Source of the DNA: Boswellia sacra
Taxonomy: Eukaryota > Streptophyta > Magnoliopsida > Sapindales > Burseraceae
Length of the DNA stretch: 64,000 bases
NCBI GenBank assembly: GCA_013180625.2
Contig: SNVD02004529.1
Coordinates: forward strand, 124,001 to 188,000
Direction: 5' to 3'
How positions within the stretch are numbered: the first letter of the stretch is position 1; every line of letters starts with the position of its first letter. Made by a program: the position numbers and the translations under genes. Shown here piece by piece: positions 51,470-62,244 of this stretch. The notes beneath the pieces were generated by a model. That model saw nothing but the letters and a program-made list of their open reading frames with translations, was not told the DNA's origin and searched no databases.

Positions 51470-54425
51470 TTTATTTGATTTTTTATTAGGTCTTCTACCT
51501 GTTTGTTACAAATCCTGAATGATATGACTGTATCATTTTTCAGTTATTTTTGGTTTGAATGTACACAGTTTAGATTGATAAATGGCGATATTTGTGATTG
51601 CAATTTAGTGTAGCTGATTATGAAGCAGTTGTTATTGTGGAGAATTTGTAGAATACTGGTGCCTTGGATGGGTAAACTAGTGATGTGTGGTTCAACTAAT
51701 TTCAGTAGTTGAATATGCAGGGCTGTTGCGTACATTCCTCTGACTCTTTTGGCAGTTCCAGCTTCAATGCTTACTATAAGTATAAAAGTCATAATTTGAT
51801 GCTTTAGCTAGCCTTTTTGTAGATTTGAGTACTAGTTTTATGGAAATTGGGATAGTACTATATTTCGAGCATAAATTCTGCAAAATTCTGAGCACTAATT
51901 ATGTCTAAAGGCATTGTAAGTTTGTAGGTTTATTTACATTTGAAACGTGAGCATTTAAACAAAGATGAAGGGAATCATTAGATAAAAGATTACTTTTGGA
52001 TGTGTATCCTAGAAATGTTGACTTAAGAAACTTGGTGAATAGAATATGTGGTGCACATTTAACTGTGAGAAAGAGAAACTCAAAATAAAAAATTTCAATG
52101 GTTTTTATTCTGGTTTCCTATCAAACCATACGATCAACATATAGCCTCTTTTACTTTTTCCTGATTTGAACAATATATATAAACAATGTTAAACTTCATA
52201 TAGTGATAGATATAATAAAAGAGTAGTGATAGCAGAGGGTCATAGTTAATTTTGACAAATATTTGCAATGCATGGCCAGCTGCCCTTTAGGTATTTGAAG
52301 TTTGATAAATGTTTTGACTTGTAACATGTAATATATCTTTAGAAAACATTGAAATACATGTTAATTCATCACTAGAAATTAGCTTGTTTATCAACTCAAT
52401 GTTTCATCAACTTGACATCCATAATCGTTGTTAATTCGACAATATTAATAAGTTAATACATCCAACCATCTAATCTAATAACTTATCTAAAAAGATCTGT
52501 TTGTATTTTGATATTAAATTTGATTAACTCATAAAAGCTAACTATATTTTTGCTAAAATTCAAAATAACCTACAATATAATTACTTCATCTTATCAATAA
52601 TCTGAACACTACTCACAAAATGGAATCTAAAGTTGCAAATACCAATAATGATTTTATGTTTAATAAATTTAAAAACCACTTTAACCGATATAGGCTGAAA
52701 TTTCTATGCATAATTGGTTAACTTTATGTGGTTCTTTCCATATAATTGAGTGCATCAGTTGGTTAAACACTGTAAAAGAAATAGTTTTTGCAAATGTAAT
52801 GTGCAATACGGTGTCCATTATGTTTTCTTTCTCGGTAATCATTTTGTTTTGTTGCCTTGAAATGATTGAATACTTGGATTTTCAGCTCATACAAGGCATT
52901 CAAAATGGGGCTGTGAACTTAATTGCTATTCTTACTTTGCGTAATTGTAGTGTTGCATAAACTTAATTGTATAATATATTATTAAAATTGGGGCTGTGAG
53001 GTCATTGTCACTAAATAAATTATGATGTTTTTGACTTGTCTAATCGATAAATACAACTAATGTTTATATGTTAAAACCTTTTACACAATTAACTAAACTA
53101 CTAATAGATGCTTCTAAATGAGACATTCTAATTTATCTCAAATTGTTGTCCTTGTGCAGTACCAATGCTTCATTTCTTATTAGTTTCTTTAGTATCTTAA
53201 TTTACTAGACCTTTATCTATGTTTGGGATATTGTTTCTCTTTAAGTTGTATCCTTAGTTGTTGGTTAATGTGATTTTTCCTATAGGTGAAGATGCTCATA
53301 AAGTGGACATCTCTTATAAAGGTGGTGAAGGTGAAAAGTAAAGAAGAGGGGGTGCATTTCGGATTTAGCTACTGAGTTGCAAATTTGACGTGAATGCGCA
53401 GTATGAACTGGTATTTATGAAGCATTTATGGATACAATTTGTTTTATTATCTAAAGCTCTGTATTGAATTTTTTTTTAGCATTAATTGGGAATTTTTTTT
53501 TTAAAGTTTCGTACTAGTTTTAATGTTCAATATAGTGGGAATCTACATGTTTTGAAATTTTGAAATTGATAACTTACTGTTTGTGCAGATAGTATTTATT
53601 TTTGAATAATTTTTGAGAAATTTGAATATTGGAGAAAATCGAAAACTAAATTTTTTAGAAAAAAAGAAGTTGGGTCCTTTTGTGAATTTATAGCGGTCTT
53701 CTTGGTTTCAGCATAAGAGGAGAATTTATTAGCGTAGATGGAGTTTAGAGCATGACTTTTGTACACTGCTTGATGAAGTAGCATGTTAAAATTTTTGGGT
53801 ATGGATAATTTTGCTATGCAGGATTTGAAAGAAAGATAAATGATCAAATTAGGAAGGTTAGGGCGATAAAGGCTTTCATTTTGCTTGTTGGAAGATTGTT
53901 GTGGCATTTGACATATTTAAACAATGATGGGCATTATTCTCTTTGAAACTGGGTGAATTCAAGTTTACTTGTTTAGTCTTGTTACAACGGTCTTTTCGGT
54001 GGTAAATTTGTGTTGTTAAAATATATGACTATTTTTAATTTGAACTTTCATCTCCTTTCTATTTGACTATTTTTTTTTTCTATAGGCCTTTCAATTTCGG
54101 AGCCTTGAGAAAGTATAAACATTTATACTTTCTTCTTTTGGTAAGATGAAGGTCTGGTAGTGGACTGAGGATGGTATTCGGGTAGCAGAGCTTCAAGTTC
54201 AAGATCAACGATAATGTTTTTATTTTCTTTAAGTCGTTTAGGATTGTATTACAAATTAGTTACAAGTACTCATATTTATGATATTTGTGATAGTATTTAT
54301 CTTAATAAAATTTGTACTTTTGTTATATATTATTGTTTTTCAATAATTTATATAGTAATGTGTATGTTTAAAAATAAAGAGGTATTTCAAATGAACAAAA
54401 AAATGGATCTTCAATTATAAATATA
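51470..54425. other. CACTA interior of unknown origin
   Basis: AT-rich sequence with no long ORF. A possible exon-like stretch at 51720-51790 (after a CAG acceptor, reading AVAYIPLTLLAVPASML) and a short one at 53285-53335 could be further captured pieces, but I cannot name them. Confidence 0.35.
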
Positions 54426-54429
54426 TTCT

Positions 54430-54815
54430 GCAACTTTTCGCAACGCGCAAATCGCGTTGCCATATTCACTATATAGCAACATGCGCATGTTGCTAAAATC
54501 ATATTATGCAACTTTTCGCAACATGCAATGCGTGTTGCTGAAGCTCTTTTCCCATTTATCATTTTGCAACACACATTGCGCGTTGCCATTGAGGTCTATA
54601 GCAACGCGCATTGCGTGTTGTTAAATCTCTATTACTCCTATATTTAAGCAACGCGCATCGCGCGTTGCCAAAAGCTATTTTACAACGTGCAAAATTGTAT
54701 TTGGCAACATACATGTGCGTGTTGCGGAAAGTGCTGGACTTTTCGCAGCAGCAAGATTCGCAACGCGCCCTTGCGTGTTGCAAAAACCTTTTAGCAACGC
54801 AAAATGCGCATTGCC
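54430..54815. repeat. Right subterminal repeats of the CACTA element
   Basis: About ten copies of GCAACGCGC- and GCGTGTTGC-type words in alternating orientation, matching those at the left end. Confidence 0.8.
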
Positions 54816-54837
54816 ATAGCCCATTTTTCTTGTAGTG

Positions 54838-55236
54838 TCCTCCCCTTCGTGCGGGTAAAAAATGGTCCTCAAGGGCTCTAAGATACAACCCAATAGCTCT
54901 CAGCCACTCTTCTCGATGAGCACAATCACCGGAAGAATATGAACCAGTCTTTCAAGTCGTAGTTGCAAAATTGTAGAATTTTGGAATTGAAAATGGGGAA
55001 GTGATGGCTTTGATAATTAGTCTCTAGAAATTGAACCTAAAGACCTCCTTATATACTAGTGTCCTAGACATTATAACCTATATGATTAATAGTGTAACTT
55101 CTATAACATAATGTGCATATAAATTATGTAACCTATAAATAAAATCAAATTTTATAACTCATACAATGAATTTTGTAACTCATGCACAATTAGGTTTTAT
55201 AACTCATAAAATTGAAAACCTTTTTTTATTCCAACA
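54838..55236 (-). repeat. 5' LTR of the nested copia element, second part
   Basis: Colinear with 47382-47780 at high identity and ends CCAACA directly before the GTGTG duplication. Confidence 0.9.
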
Positions 55237-55283
55237 GTGTGCCAACCAATAATTAAATGCCACATAATATACATGTTGGCAAA

Positions 55284-55837
55284 CAGGGACGGAGGCAGAA
55301 ATCATTTATAGAGGGGGCAAAATTGAACAATAATAAAAAAATAAATTAATATAAATAAAATATAATTATAAATTTATAAAGTTTATAATATTTTTAGTGA
55401 ACATTATTTGGTGTATAAATTAATATTTATCATATCAATTTTAAGTTCTAATTATAAAAGAAATGATAAAATAAATAATCAATAATATAACTAAATAAAA
55501 TTTTAAACTTATTAATTCAAAATGATCTTATCTTTTTAAAAATAAAAATAATAGAGACAAAAATTAATGAGTGATAATGGAGAAAATATAAAAAAAATTT
55601 GTTTGATAAATAAGATGTAAATAGAAATATATATACGTATGTATATTTATAACAATATACATTTTTATTAATTAAAAAAATAATATTTTCATTTTTTTCC
55701 TTTGGCCCAGGAGGGGCAATTATGTATATTTATAACAATATACATTTTTATTAATTAAAAAAATAATATTTTCATTTTTTTCCTTTGGCCCAGGAGGGGC
55801 AATTGCCCCTCCTGGGCCTATGCTGGCTCCGTCCCTG
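55284..55837. mobile_element. 554-bp hAT-type element with internal duplication
   Basis: TTGGCAAA at 55276-55283 and 55838-55845 is a perfect 8-bp target duplication. The ends are CAGGGACGGAGGCAG and, inverted, CAGGGACGGAGCCAG. There is no transposase. A block of about 83 bp near the right end occurs twice in tandem (from about 55640 and 55722), both containing TTTGGCCCAGGAGGGGCAAT. Confidence 0.88.
55787..55818. repeat. Perfect 32-bp palindrome near the hAT right end
   Basis: Two 16-bp arms (GGCCCAGGAGGGGCAA and its reverse complement) meet at 55802/55803 without a spacer. Confidence 0.95.
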
Positions 55838-55845
55838 TTGGCAAA

Positions 55846-56632
55846 TAATTAAAACCCTATTTTAATATTTTATTTTTGACTCTTTTATCTTTGCCGCTTT
55901 TTTCTGTAAGCATCCCTTTTGATCTCGACTATCTTCTCCTAGCGGTAGTGATTTGCAATCTGTCGGCAACCGAAATTCTACATCTCTTCTCTTCCTCCCA
56001 AAGCACCCAACCAATTCCAATCTTTTCATCTCTTCTCTTCCTTTCAATGCACCCAACTAATGGATTTCATAACCATTTTTGCAAAATTAAATTTTGAGCG
56101 GAACTGCTTTGGATTTCAAAATTAAGAGGGAGCAAGTTAATTTGTTGGGCGGGATAATTTGGGATAAATTATAATTTATTGAATAAAAATGAAATTTAAG
56201 TTAATGATGAGGTGGACTTCAATTAATCAAGAGGCCACCACGTGACTACTTATTATTAGTTGGGCATACCACATAAGCATAGTGAGATGGTGAGTCAAGT
56301 GTATGTAAGTTTTTCTCATGTGGTACATATAACTCAAAGCTGATTAATTCCCTGGCCAATTAATAATCATTAGAAAGAAGAAAGTAAATTCTCATTTCTC
56401 ATGAAAGCGAAAGCCATGTATAATACGATAATGTATCATCTCTCATCCTTGTAAATTCTAAGTAAGCTACAGAAATTGGAAGAATAATGGTGGTCTAAAA
56501 TATTAAAAAGTAGTCGAGCTTTCTAAGAGATCATATTTCCAAAGATATGAATCTGATCTGATTTTCTGTTCTGATCTTCCGTGAATTGTGACGATCGATC
56601 GAAAGAGTTGCTGAGGACAAATTACTTTCATA
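55846..56632. other. Interior and right end of the Mutator-type MITE, then spacer
   Basis: 55846-56317 is MITE interior and its right inverted repeat. 56327-56632 is unique-looking flank ending in GATAG. ORFs here (55862-56097) overlap on opposite strands and are not convincing. Confidence 0.45.
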
Positions 56633-56637
56633 GATAG

Positions 56638-57337
56638 TGTTATGGCGATAATAATATTGGGCCTAATTGTCTCTAACACAGTAAGCCCATTACTGTGGTC
56701 CATTATCTGGGTCCATTATCTGGGCCCATTATCTGGGTCCTACAATGACCCAGCCCAGCTCAATTATTTATGATACGGTAAGCCCATTACCGTATCCCAC
56801 TATCTGGGCCCATTACAGTAAGCCCATTACTGTATCCCATTATCTGGGCCCATTACAGTAAGCCCATTACTGTATCCCATTGCTGGGCCTATTACAGTAA
56901 GCCCATTACTGTATCCTACTATCCGGGCCCATTCGGTAAGCCCATTACCGTATCCCATTATATGGGCCCATTACAGTAAGCCCATTACTGTAGCCCATCT
57001 TCTGGGCCTATTATCTGGGTTCCACAATAGCCCATCCCGACTCCTATATATATACCCTCCGGAACGTTGCTCAAGGTGAACTTTTTACATGTTGACAAAT
57101 GCACATTTTCTCTGAACTCTTTATCTCTCTACAATTCCTTTAGTTTGAGAGCTTCTCTCTCTAGGAATTTCTCTCAGAGAATTCCGGAGTGCCGGATACT
57201 GACTTGAGCGTCGGAGGGTCACCGCCGGCACCAGCGCCGGCACCCCTGACCGTTTTTCTGTGCTCGCAGGACCGTACCCGACACACGACCCGAGCTCCGA
57301 CCCGCTCCCCCGGCCGTCCGGAAATCGTGCATCAACA
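56638..57337 (+). repeat. 5' LTR of the gypsy-type element
   Basis: Starts TGTTATGG and ends CATCAACA. The first 370 bp is an array of TGGGCC-rich, about 40-bp units with CAGTAAGCCCATTACTG palindromes. The remainder holds the TATA box, a CT-rich leader and GC-rich R/U5. Confidence 0.93.
57043..57054 (+). promoter_or_regulatory. TATA box of the gypsy 5' LTR
   Basis: CTATATATATAC lies just downstream of the U3 palindrome array. The second LTR has a two-base-shorter version (63404-63413). Transcription should start about 30 bp downstream. Confidence 0.6.
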
Positions 57338-57357
57338 GTTGGCGCCGTCTGTGGGGA
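57338..57357 (+). other. Primer-binding site of the gypsy-type element
   Basis: TTGGCGCCGTCTGTGGGGA begins one base after the LTR end. This is the form commonly seen next to LTRs of plant Tat-like gypsy elements. I did not match it to a specific tRNA. Confidence 0.75.
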
Positions 57358-57412
57358 CGACAATTCAAGCCTCTTTAGTTGTTGCTCCTACCAAAACATA
57401 TTCAAACACATC

Positions 57413-57778
57413 ATGAGCCACGAATCCCAACACTCAACCTCCCTAGAGGTTGACGAAGAAATCGAGGTCGAAGCACCTCCCCGACGCCGAAGGGTAGTTG
57501 ATACAGGGAGGGCATTAGTGATATCCTCTGGGGTGGGGCCTAACCTCAGGCAACCCCGGCTTCCACTTAGAAGACCGAAGAAGAGCAAGGCGAATCGGTT
57601 AAGTACCATGGAACACACCATGCGGAATTTCAGTGAACAGATGAATCGTATGGTGACTGTGTTCAACCAAGCATTTGGGCAAAATGCCCAGCCGGCTGCA
57701 AACATTGCTGGGAATAACCCAATGAGTGCCTTAGTAGTACCACATGTCCAGACGGATGTTGGTGGACTCCTGATTTAA
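57413..57778 (+). pseudogene. Truncated gag-like ORF of the gypsy element
   Basis: A 121-aa ORF (MSHESQHSTSLEVDEEIEVE) with an acidic start, a basic middle (PPRRRRVVD, RPKKSKANR) and a short amphipathic segment (STMEHTMRNFSEQMNRM). Position and composition suit the N-terminal leader of gag in Tat-like elements. No capsid domain or zinc knuckle follows. Confidence 0.6.
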
Positions 57779-58239
57779 TCGCCCAGACTACTGGATTACC
57801 TCGCCATCAGGTTATTCAACCAAATCTTCACCATCCTATTGCTCTCCATGCTGAATGTTCACCCCACTCAGCAGCTCGTTTCACCATCCGCTGTTCTCTA
57901 GCCCGGATATATGCCACTGGTAAGGAACTGATGTTAGGAGGACATCGCACCATCAGCCTTCTCACTATAGTGATCACCCATATCAATCAATTGGTAAGGG
58001 TTTTTGGAAGTCCGGGACGCACCCCATTTGCGTCCTTGACGGCTAACACCTCGAACCACCTCGTCGAATGCCATGCTCCATGTCGCTGCATTGTTGCGTG
58101 CTGCCCGTGCGCGCGCTTACTCCCCCTCGATTTAAAAAACAAAGTTTCAAGAAATTGTTAAAACACCCTCGTAATTGTTTGAATTTCTTCGGAGGAGTCC
58201 CTGCAAAATAACGTAACCTACACGCCGCATGCAGCGCCG
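57779..58239. other. Gypsy interior before the first array
   Basis: Non-coding. The segment from about 58150 (hydrophobic-codon-like spacer then ACGTAACCTACACG, GCATGCAGCG) resembles 61430-61530 just before the third array, so the two arrays may share an origin. Confidence 0.4.
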
Positions 58240-58680
58240 AGCATGCTTTCCTTCTGCGCGCCCAGCGCCTAGCATGCTTTCCTCTTGCGCGCCCAGCGCA
58301 TTGCATGCTTCCTCTTGCGCGCCCAGCGCATTGCATGCTTCACCTTGCGCGCCCAGCGCATAGCATGCTTTCCTCTTGCGCGCCCAGCGCATTGCATGCT
58401 TCCTCTTGCGCGCCCAGCGCATTGCATGCTTCCTCGTGCGCGCCCAGCGCTAGCATGCCTTCCTCCTGCGCGCCCAGCGCCTGGCATGCCTTCCTCTTGC
58501 GTGCCCAGCGCCTTGCATGCTTTCCTCTTGCGCGCCCAGCGCCTAGCATGCTTTCCTCTTGCGCGCCCAGCGCCTCGCATGCCCTTCCCCTGCGATCAGC
58601 GCCTAGCAGCATGCTTTCACCCTTGCGCGCCCAGCGCCTTGAATGTTTTTCCATAGCGCGCCCTGCGCTCACTTGCTTCT
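58240..58680 (+). repeat. Tandem array A, about 14 units of 30-31 bp
   Basis: Units of the form GCGCGCCCAGCGC - (CTA/ATT)GCATGC - TTTCCTCTT. The core GCGCCCAGCGC is nearly invariant and GCATGC is a palindrome. The array is translatable in all frames but shows only repeated residues, not a protein family. Confidence 0.93.
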
Positions 58681-58689
58681 CCCCTATGC

Positions 58690-59970
58690 GATAAAATGAA
58701 AAGAGTAAAAAGAATACAATCAGCCCCAAGATTGTGTGCTGGAAACACTCACAATGACACTCACAATAGCTACTCCGTTCGCTAAGTGTTTTCCCCTTGT
58801 GTCACTCTCTACCCCTGTAGAGTTCTACCTGGAGACCTCCCCCTGGAGGGTCTACCTACTTCCAGCCCACCATCTTGGTACATATATATAGCCAACCAAC
58901 AACCCTGGTTGCTAGGTTCCGTGTAGTTGACATCCCCAACTACTAGGCTAGGTGGCGCGCTCCCACATTGCCACATAATCCTCCACTCCCCCGCAAGTGG
59001 AGATCATGGGAGTTAACTACCCGTAACTCCCCACTTCCTCTCATGGGTATAACCACCCATGGTTAAAGGTCATGGCATGGAATTAACTCCGCCGAGTAAC
59101 TTCCCACTCTGGAAGTAACCACCCCGAGTCACTTCCCACTTCCCTCATGAGCATAACTACCCATGAGTGGGATGGAGGCATGGAATATGGGAATTAACTT
59201 CCCACTGTCATTCCTGTTCTCAAGGACATGGTTGAACCCTCTCAACCACTAAGTTAGTGGGGAAGTTACATTTCCAAAACCTTAGGAAGCAACTTTCACC
59301 CCACTATTTCCTTATTTTTAGGAACCACAATCCTCTTGGATATGTGCCATATTTTAAGCCCACTAACATGCCCATATGCATCATGAATCGCTGCTGTGCG
59401 CCGTGTCGCCCGATGCCATGCGCCATGTCACCACTTTGTGGTGCGCTACCCATGCGCATGCTTGCTACCCCGCAAGCGTCCCGGCCCGCATGCGTGCATG
59501 TGCTAGTGTCCATGCGCTACGTTGCCCCCAACATGCGCGTAGCATCGTTGTGTCGCGCCCAACTCCCGTGTGCACTCCACACATCATGCTCACCACCCGT
59601 ACGTGCATGTTATCTCACTATGCCACGCCCATCACATGTGCGTGCAAGTGCGTGCCATGCTATGCTCGCTACCAATGCATGCGTATTATTTCGTTGCGCT
59701 ACACATCCCCCTGTGTCAGCGTTCACATGGCCTTGCGCTTCCCCTCGCGCATCAATGACGCCATGCAACGTCTCCACACCTTGCTTAAGCACTCACCCAT
59801 ATGCTTCTCGTGGGCATGCACCCTTGCAGCCCCCTCCAAGCCATGGCGTAACGCAAGGCATGTTATGCCAGCCATGTGCGAAGATCAAGGGTGTAACAGT
59901 CAGCCTCCCACCACTTTTCAAACCTCCAGTTCATTATCTGAGGTAGAAAAAAATGCTGGGGGATGGTATT
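58690..59970. other. Gypsy interior between arrays A and B
   Basis: 58700-59300 is rich in TAACTCCCCACTTCC-like words with local inverted repeats. 59350-59900 is a CATGCGC-rich, low-complexity stretch giving overlapping Cys/His/Ala-rich ORFs on both strands. No family is recognised and no gene is called. Confidence 0.4.
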
Positions 59971-59975
59971 GAAAA

Positions 59976-61255
59976 TCCGCGGAAGCACACCCGCGGAAGC
60001 ATACCCACGGAAGCACGTCCGCGGAAGCACACCCGCGGAAGCACGTCCGCGGAAGCACGCCCGCGGAGAAAAAAAAAAAATGTGTATCCGCGGAAGCACG
60101 CCCGCGGAGAAAAAAAAAATGTGTTAAAGCTTGAAAATCCGCGGAAGCACGCCCGCGGAGGAAAGATTATTCAAGTTTGAAAATCCGCGGAAGCACACCC
60201 GCGGAGGAAAGATTATTCAAGCTTGAAAATCCGCGGAAGCACACCCGCGGAGGAAAAATTATTAAAACTTGAAAATCCGCGGAAGCACGCCCGCGGAGGA
60301 AAGATTGTTCAAGTTTGAAAATCCGCGGAAGCACGCCCGCGGAGGAAAGATTGTTGAAGTTTGAAAATCCGCGGAAGCACACCCGCGGAGGTCCGCGGAA
60401 GCACACCCGCGGAGGAAAAAATATTAAAACTTGAAAATCTGCGGAAGCACGCCCGCGGAGGAAAGATTATTCAAGTTTGAAAATCCGCGGAAGCACACCC
60501 GCGGAGGAAAAAATATTAAAACTTGAAAATCCGCGGAAGCACGCCCGCGGAGGAAAGATTATTCAAGCTTGAAAATCCGCGGAAGCACACCCGCGGAGGA
60601 AAAATTATTCAAGCTTGAAAATCCGCGGAAGCGCGGAGGAAAAATTTTTAAAGCTTGAAAGTCCGCGGAAGCATACCCGCGTACCCGCGGAAGCACACCC
60701 GCGGAGGAAAGATTATTCAAGTTTAATCCGCGGAAGCACACCCGCGGACCCGCGGAAGCACGCCCGCGGAAGAAAAATTATTCAAGTCTGAAAAATCCGC
60801 GGAAGCGCGAAGGAAAAATTTTTAAAGCTTGAAAATCCGCGGAAGCATACTCGCGTACCCGCGGAAACACACCTGCGGAGGAAAAATTATTCAAGCTTGA
60901 AAATCCGCGGAAGCGCGGAGGAAAAATTTTTAAAGATTGAGAGTCCGCGGAAGCATACCCGCGGACCCGCGGAAGCACACCCGCGGAGGAAAAATTATTC
61001 AAGCTTGAAAGTCTGCGGAAGCGCGGAGGAAAAATTATTCAAGCTTGAAAGTCCGCGGAAGCACACCCGCGGACCCGCGGAAGAACGCCCGCGGAAGAAA
61101 AATTATTCAAGTCTGAAAAATCCGCGGAAGCGCGGAGGAAAAATTTTTAAAGCTTGAGAATCCGCGGAAGCATACCCGCGGAAGCACGTCCACGGAAGCA
61201 CACGCGCGGAAGCATGTCCGCGGAAGCACGTCCGCGGAGGCACCCCCGCGGAGAA
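59976..61255 (+). repeat. Tandem array B, about 22 units of about 46 bp with CCGCGG hairpins
   Basis: A typical unit is stem TCCGCGG, loop AAGCACRC, stem CCGCGGA, then GGAAAGATTATTCAAGYTTGAAAA. Some units carry two hairpins. Others have a short form TCCGCG-GAAG-CGCGGA. TTCAAGCTTGAA, when unmutated, is itself a 12-bp palindrome. Confidence 0.93.
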
Positions 61256-61440
61256 AAAATTGCAGTTTGAAATTTCGCGGAAACAACCCCGCGAAATAAA
61301 AATTACAGTTTGAAATTTCGCGGAAACACCCCCGCGAAATAAAAATAAAGTTTTGAAATTTTTCAGAAACACCCCCGTAATTTTAAGTAAAAGTTTTAAA
61401 ATTTTTCAGCAACACCCCCGAAGTTATATAATGGAAATTT
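61256..61440 (+). repeat. Diverged continuation of array B
   Basis: Units continue at similar spacing as AAATTTCGCGGAAAC...CCCCGCGAAAT (61271-61296 and 61315-61340), then as AATTTTTCAGAAACACCCCC without the second arm. They look like degenerating relatives of array B. Confidence 0.8.
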
Positions 61441-61519
61441 CGGAATTTGCTAATATGCCCCCGGACTTATTCAAATTTCCTGCAGGAAATCCTTACAAAC
61501 TCACGTAAACCTGCATGAC

Positions 61520-62235
61520 GCAGGCGGCAAGCCCAGCGCCCAGCGCGCATGCGACTCGCCCAGTACGCACGCGATCGCCCAGCGCCCAGCGCGCATGCGC
61601 CTCGCCCCTGCGCGCGCCCAGCGCCTCGCCCCTCGCCTCTCGCCTCGCGTTGCGCCCAGCCTGCCTCGCCCGCGGCTCTCCCCCTCGCCGCTCGCCCGCG
61701 GCTCTCCCCTTCGCCGCTCGCCCAGCGTGCCCAGGCAGCGCCCCCAGGCAGCACGCCCAGGCAGCAAGCCCAGGCGCGCCCAGGCAGCGCATGCAGCGCC
61801 CAGGCAGCACCCAGGCAGCGCCCAGGCGCGCTCATGCAGCGCCCAGGCAGCACCCAGGCAGCGCCCAGGCAGCGCGCCCAGGCGCGCTCATGCAGCGCCC
61901 AGGCAGCGCCCACACAGCGCGCCCAGGCAGCGCCCAGGCAGCACCCAGGCTGCACGCCCAGGCAGCACCCACGCAGCGCGCCCAGGCAGCGCCCAGGCAG
62001 CACCCAGGCAGCGCGCCCAGGCAGCGCCCACGCAGCGCGCCCAGGCAGCGCCCAGGCAACACCCAGGCTGCACGCCCAGGCAGCGCGCCCAGCGTGCCCA
62101 GGCAGCACGCCCAGGCAGCACCCAGGCAGCGCGCCCAGGCAGTGCCCACGCAGCGCGCCCAGGCAGCGCCCAGGCAACAGCCAGGCTGCACGCCCAGGCA
62201 GCGCGCCCAGCGCGCCCAGGCAGCACGCCCAGCAC
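61520..62235 (+). repeat. Tandem array C, GCGCCCAGGCAGC minisatellite
   Basis: Starts as GCGCCCAGCGCGCATGCG-type words resembling array A, then becomes a dense array of CCCAGGCAGCR units of 11-14 bp with a higher-order pattern (including CAGGCTGCACG at intervals). Long overlapping ORFs of Ala/Pro/Arg/Gln-rich protein on one strand and Cys/Leu/Gly/Ala on the other are artefacts of composition. Confidence 0.92.
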
Positions 62236-62244
62236 GCCCATGCG

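Larger units (their letters stand above)
50430..54837. mobile_element. Non-autonomous CACTA (En/Spm) element carrying captured gene fragments
   Basis: Terminal repeats CACTACAAGAAAAA at 50430 and inverted at 54837, flanked by 3-bp duplication TCC (50427-50429, 54838-54840). Joining the flanks restores the LTR sequence AGAGTCCTCCCC, seen uninterrupted in the other LTR. Both ends carry dense subterminal repeats. No transposase (TNPD/TNPA) is recognisable in 4408 bp. The interior holds fragments of two host genes in plus orientation. Confidence 0.93.
47200..55236 (-). mobile_element. Truncated Ty1/copia element with rearranged 5' LTR, interrupted by CACTA
   Basis: Target duplication GTGTG at 47195-47199 and 55237-55241. 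The 3' LTR (47200-47780) is intact. The 5' LTR is split and rearranged (50238-50429 plus 54838-55236). Between them only the tail of integrase, RT and RNase H remain (48350 to about 50240). The primer site, gag, protease and integrase core are missing. The LTRs are nearly identical outside the rearrangement, so insertion is much younger than the 41-47 kb copia. Confidence 0.9.
47147..56317. mobile_element. Mutator-type MITE hosting nested copia, CACTA and hAT insertions
   Basis: ATGTGGTAC occurs at 47138-47146 and 56318-56326, a perfect 9-bp target duplication diagnostic of Mutator-like elements. The ends are long inverted repeats: GAGAAATACTTACATACAC at 47147 against GAGAAAAACTTACATACAC read inward from 56317. 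The match continues through CTCACCA, TATGCTTATGTGGT and beyond the copia insertion point to CCAACCAATAAT at 55242. Removing the nested elements and their duplications leaves about 567 bp without a transposase. Confidence 0.85.

Noticed and set aside
58147..58729. Overlapping ORFs of about 90-130 codons in both directions
   Set aside because: Translations of array A. Each is a repeated short peptide with no domain.
60590..60660. TTCAAGCTTGAA in array B as a heat-shock element
   Set aside because: The spacing of TTC and GAA units does not fit the canonical nGAAnnTTCn pattern, and most units carry a mutated version.
59976..61255. Regular repeats with palindromic cores resembling a CRISPR array
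   Set aside because: This is plant nuclear DNA inside an LTR element. The intervals between hairpins are themselves repeated, not unique spacers, and there are no cas genes.
60167..61372. Minus-strand ORFs with repeating GVLPRIFKLE-like peptides
   Set aside because: The unit length is not a multiple of three, so the peptide pattern jumps frame. A by-product of array B.
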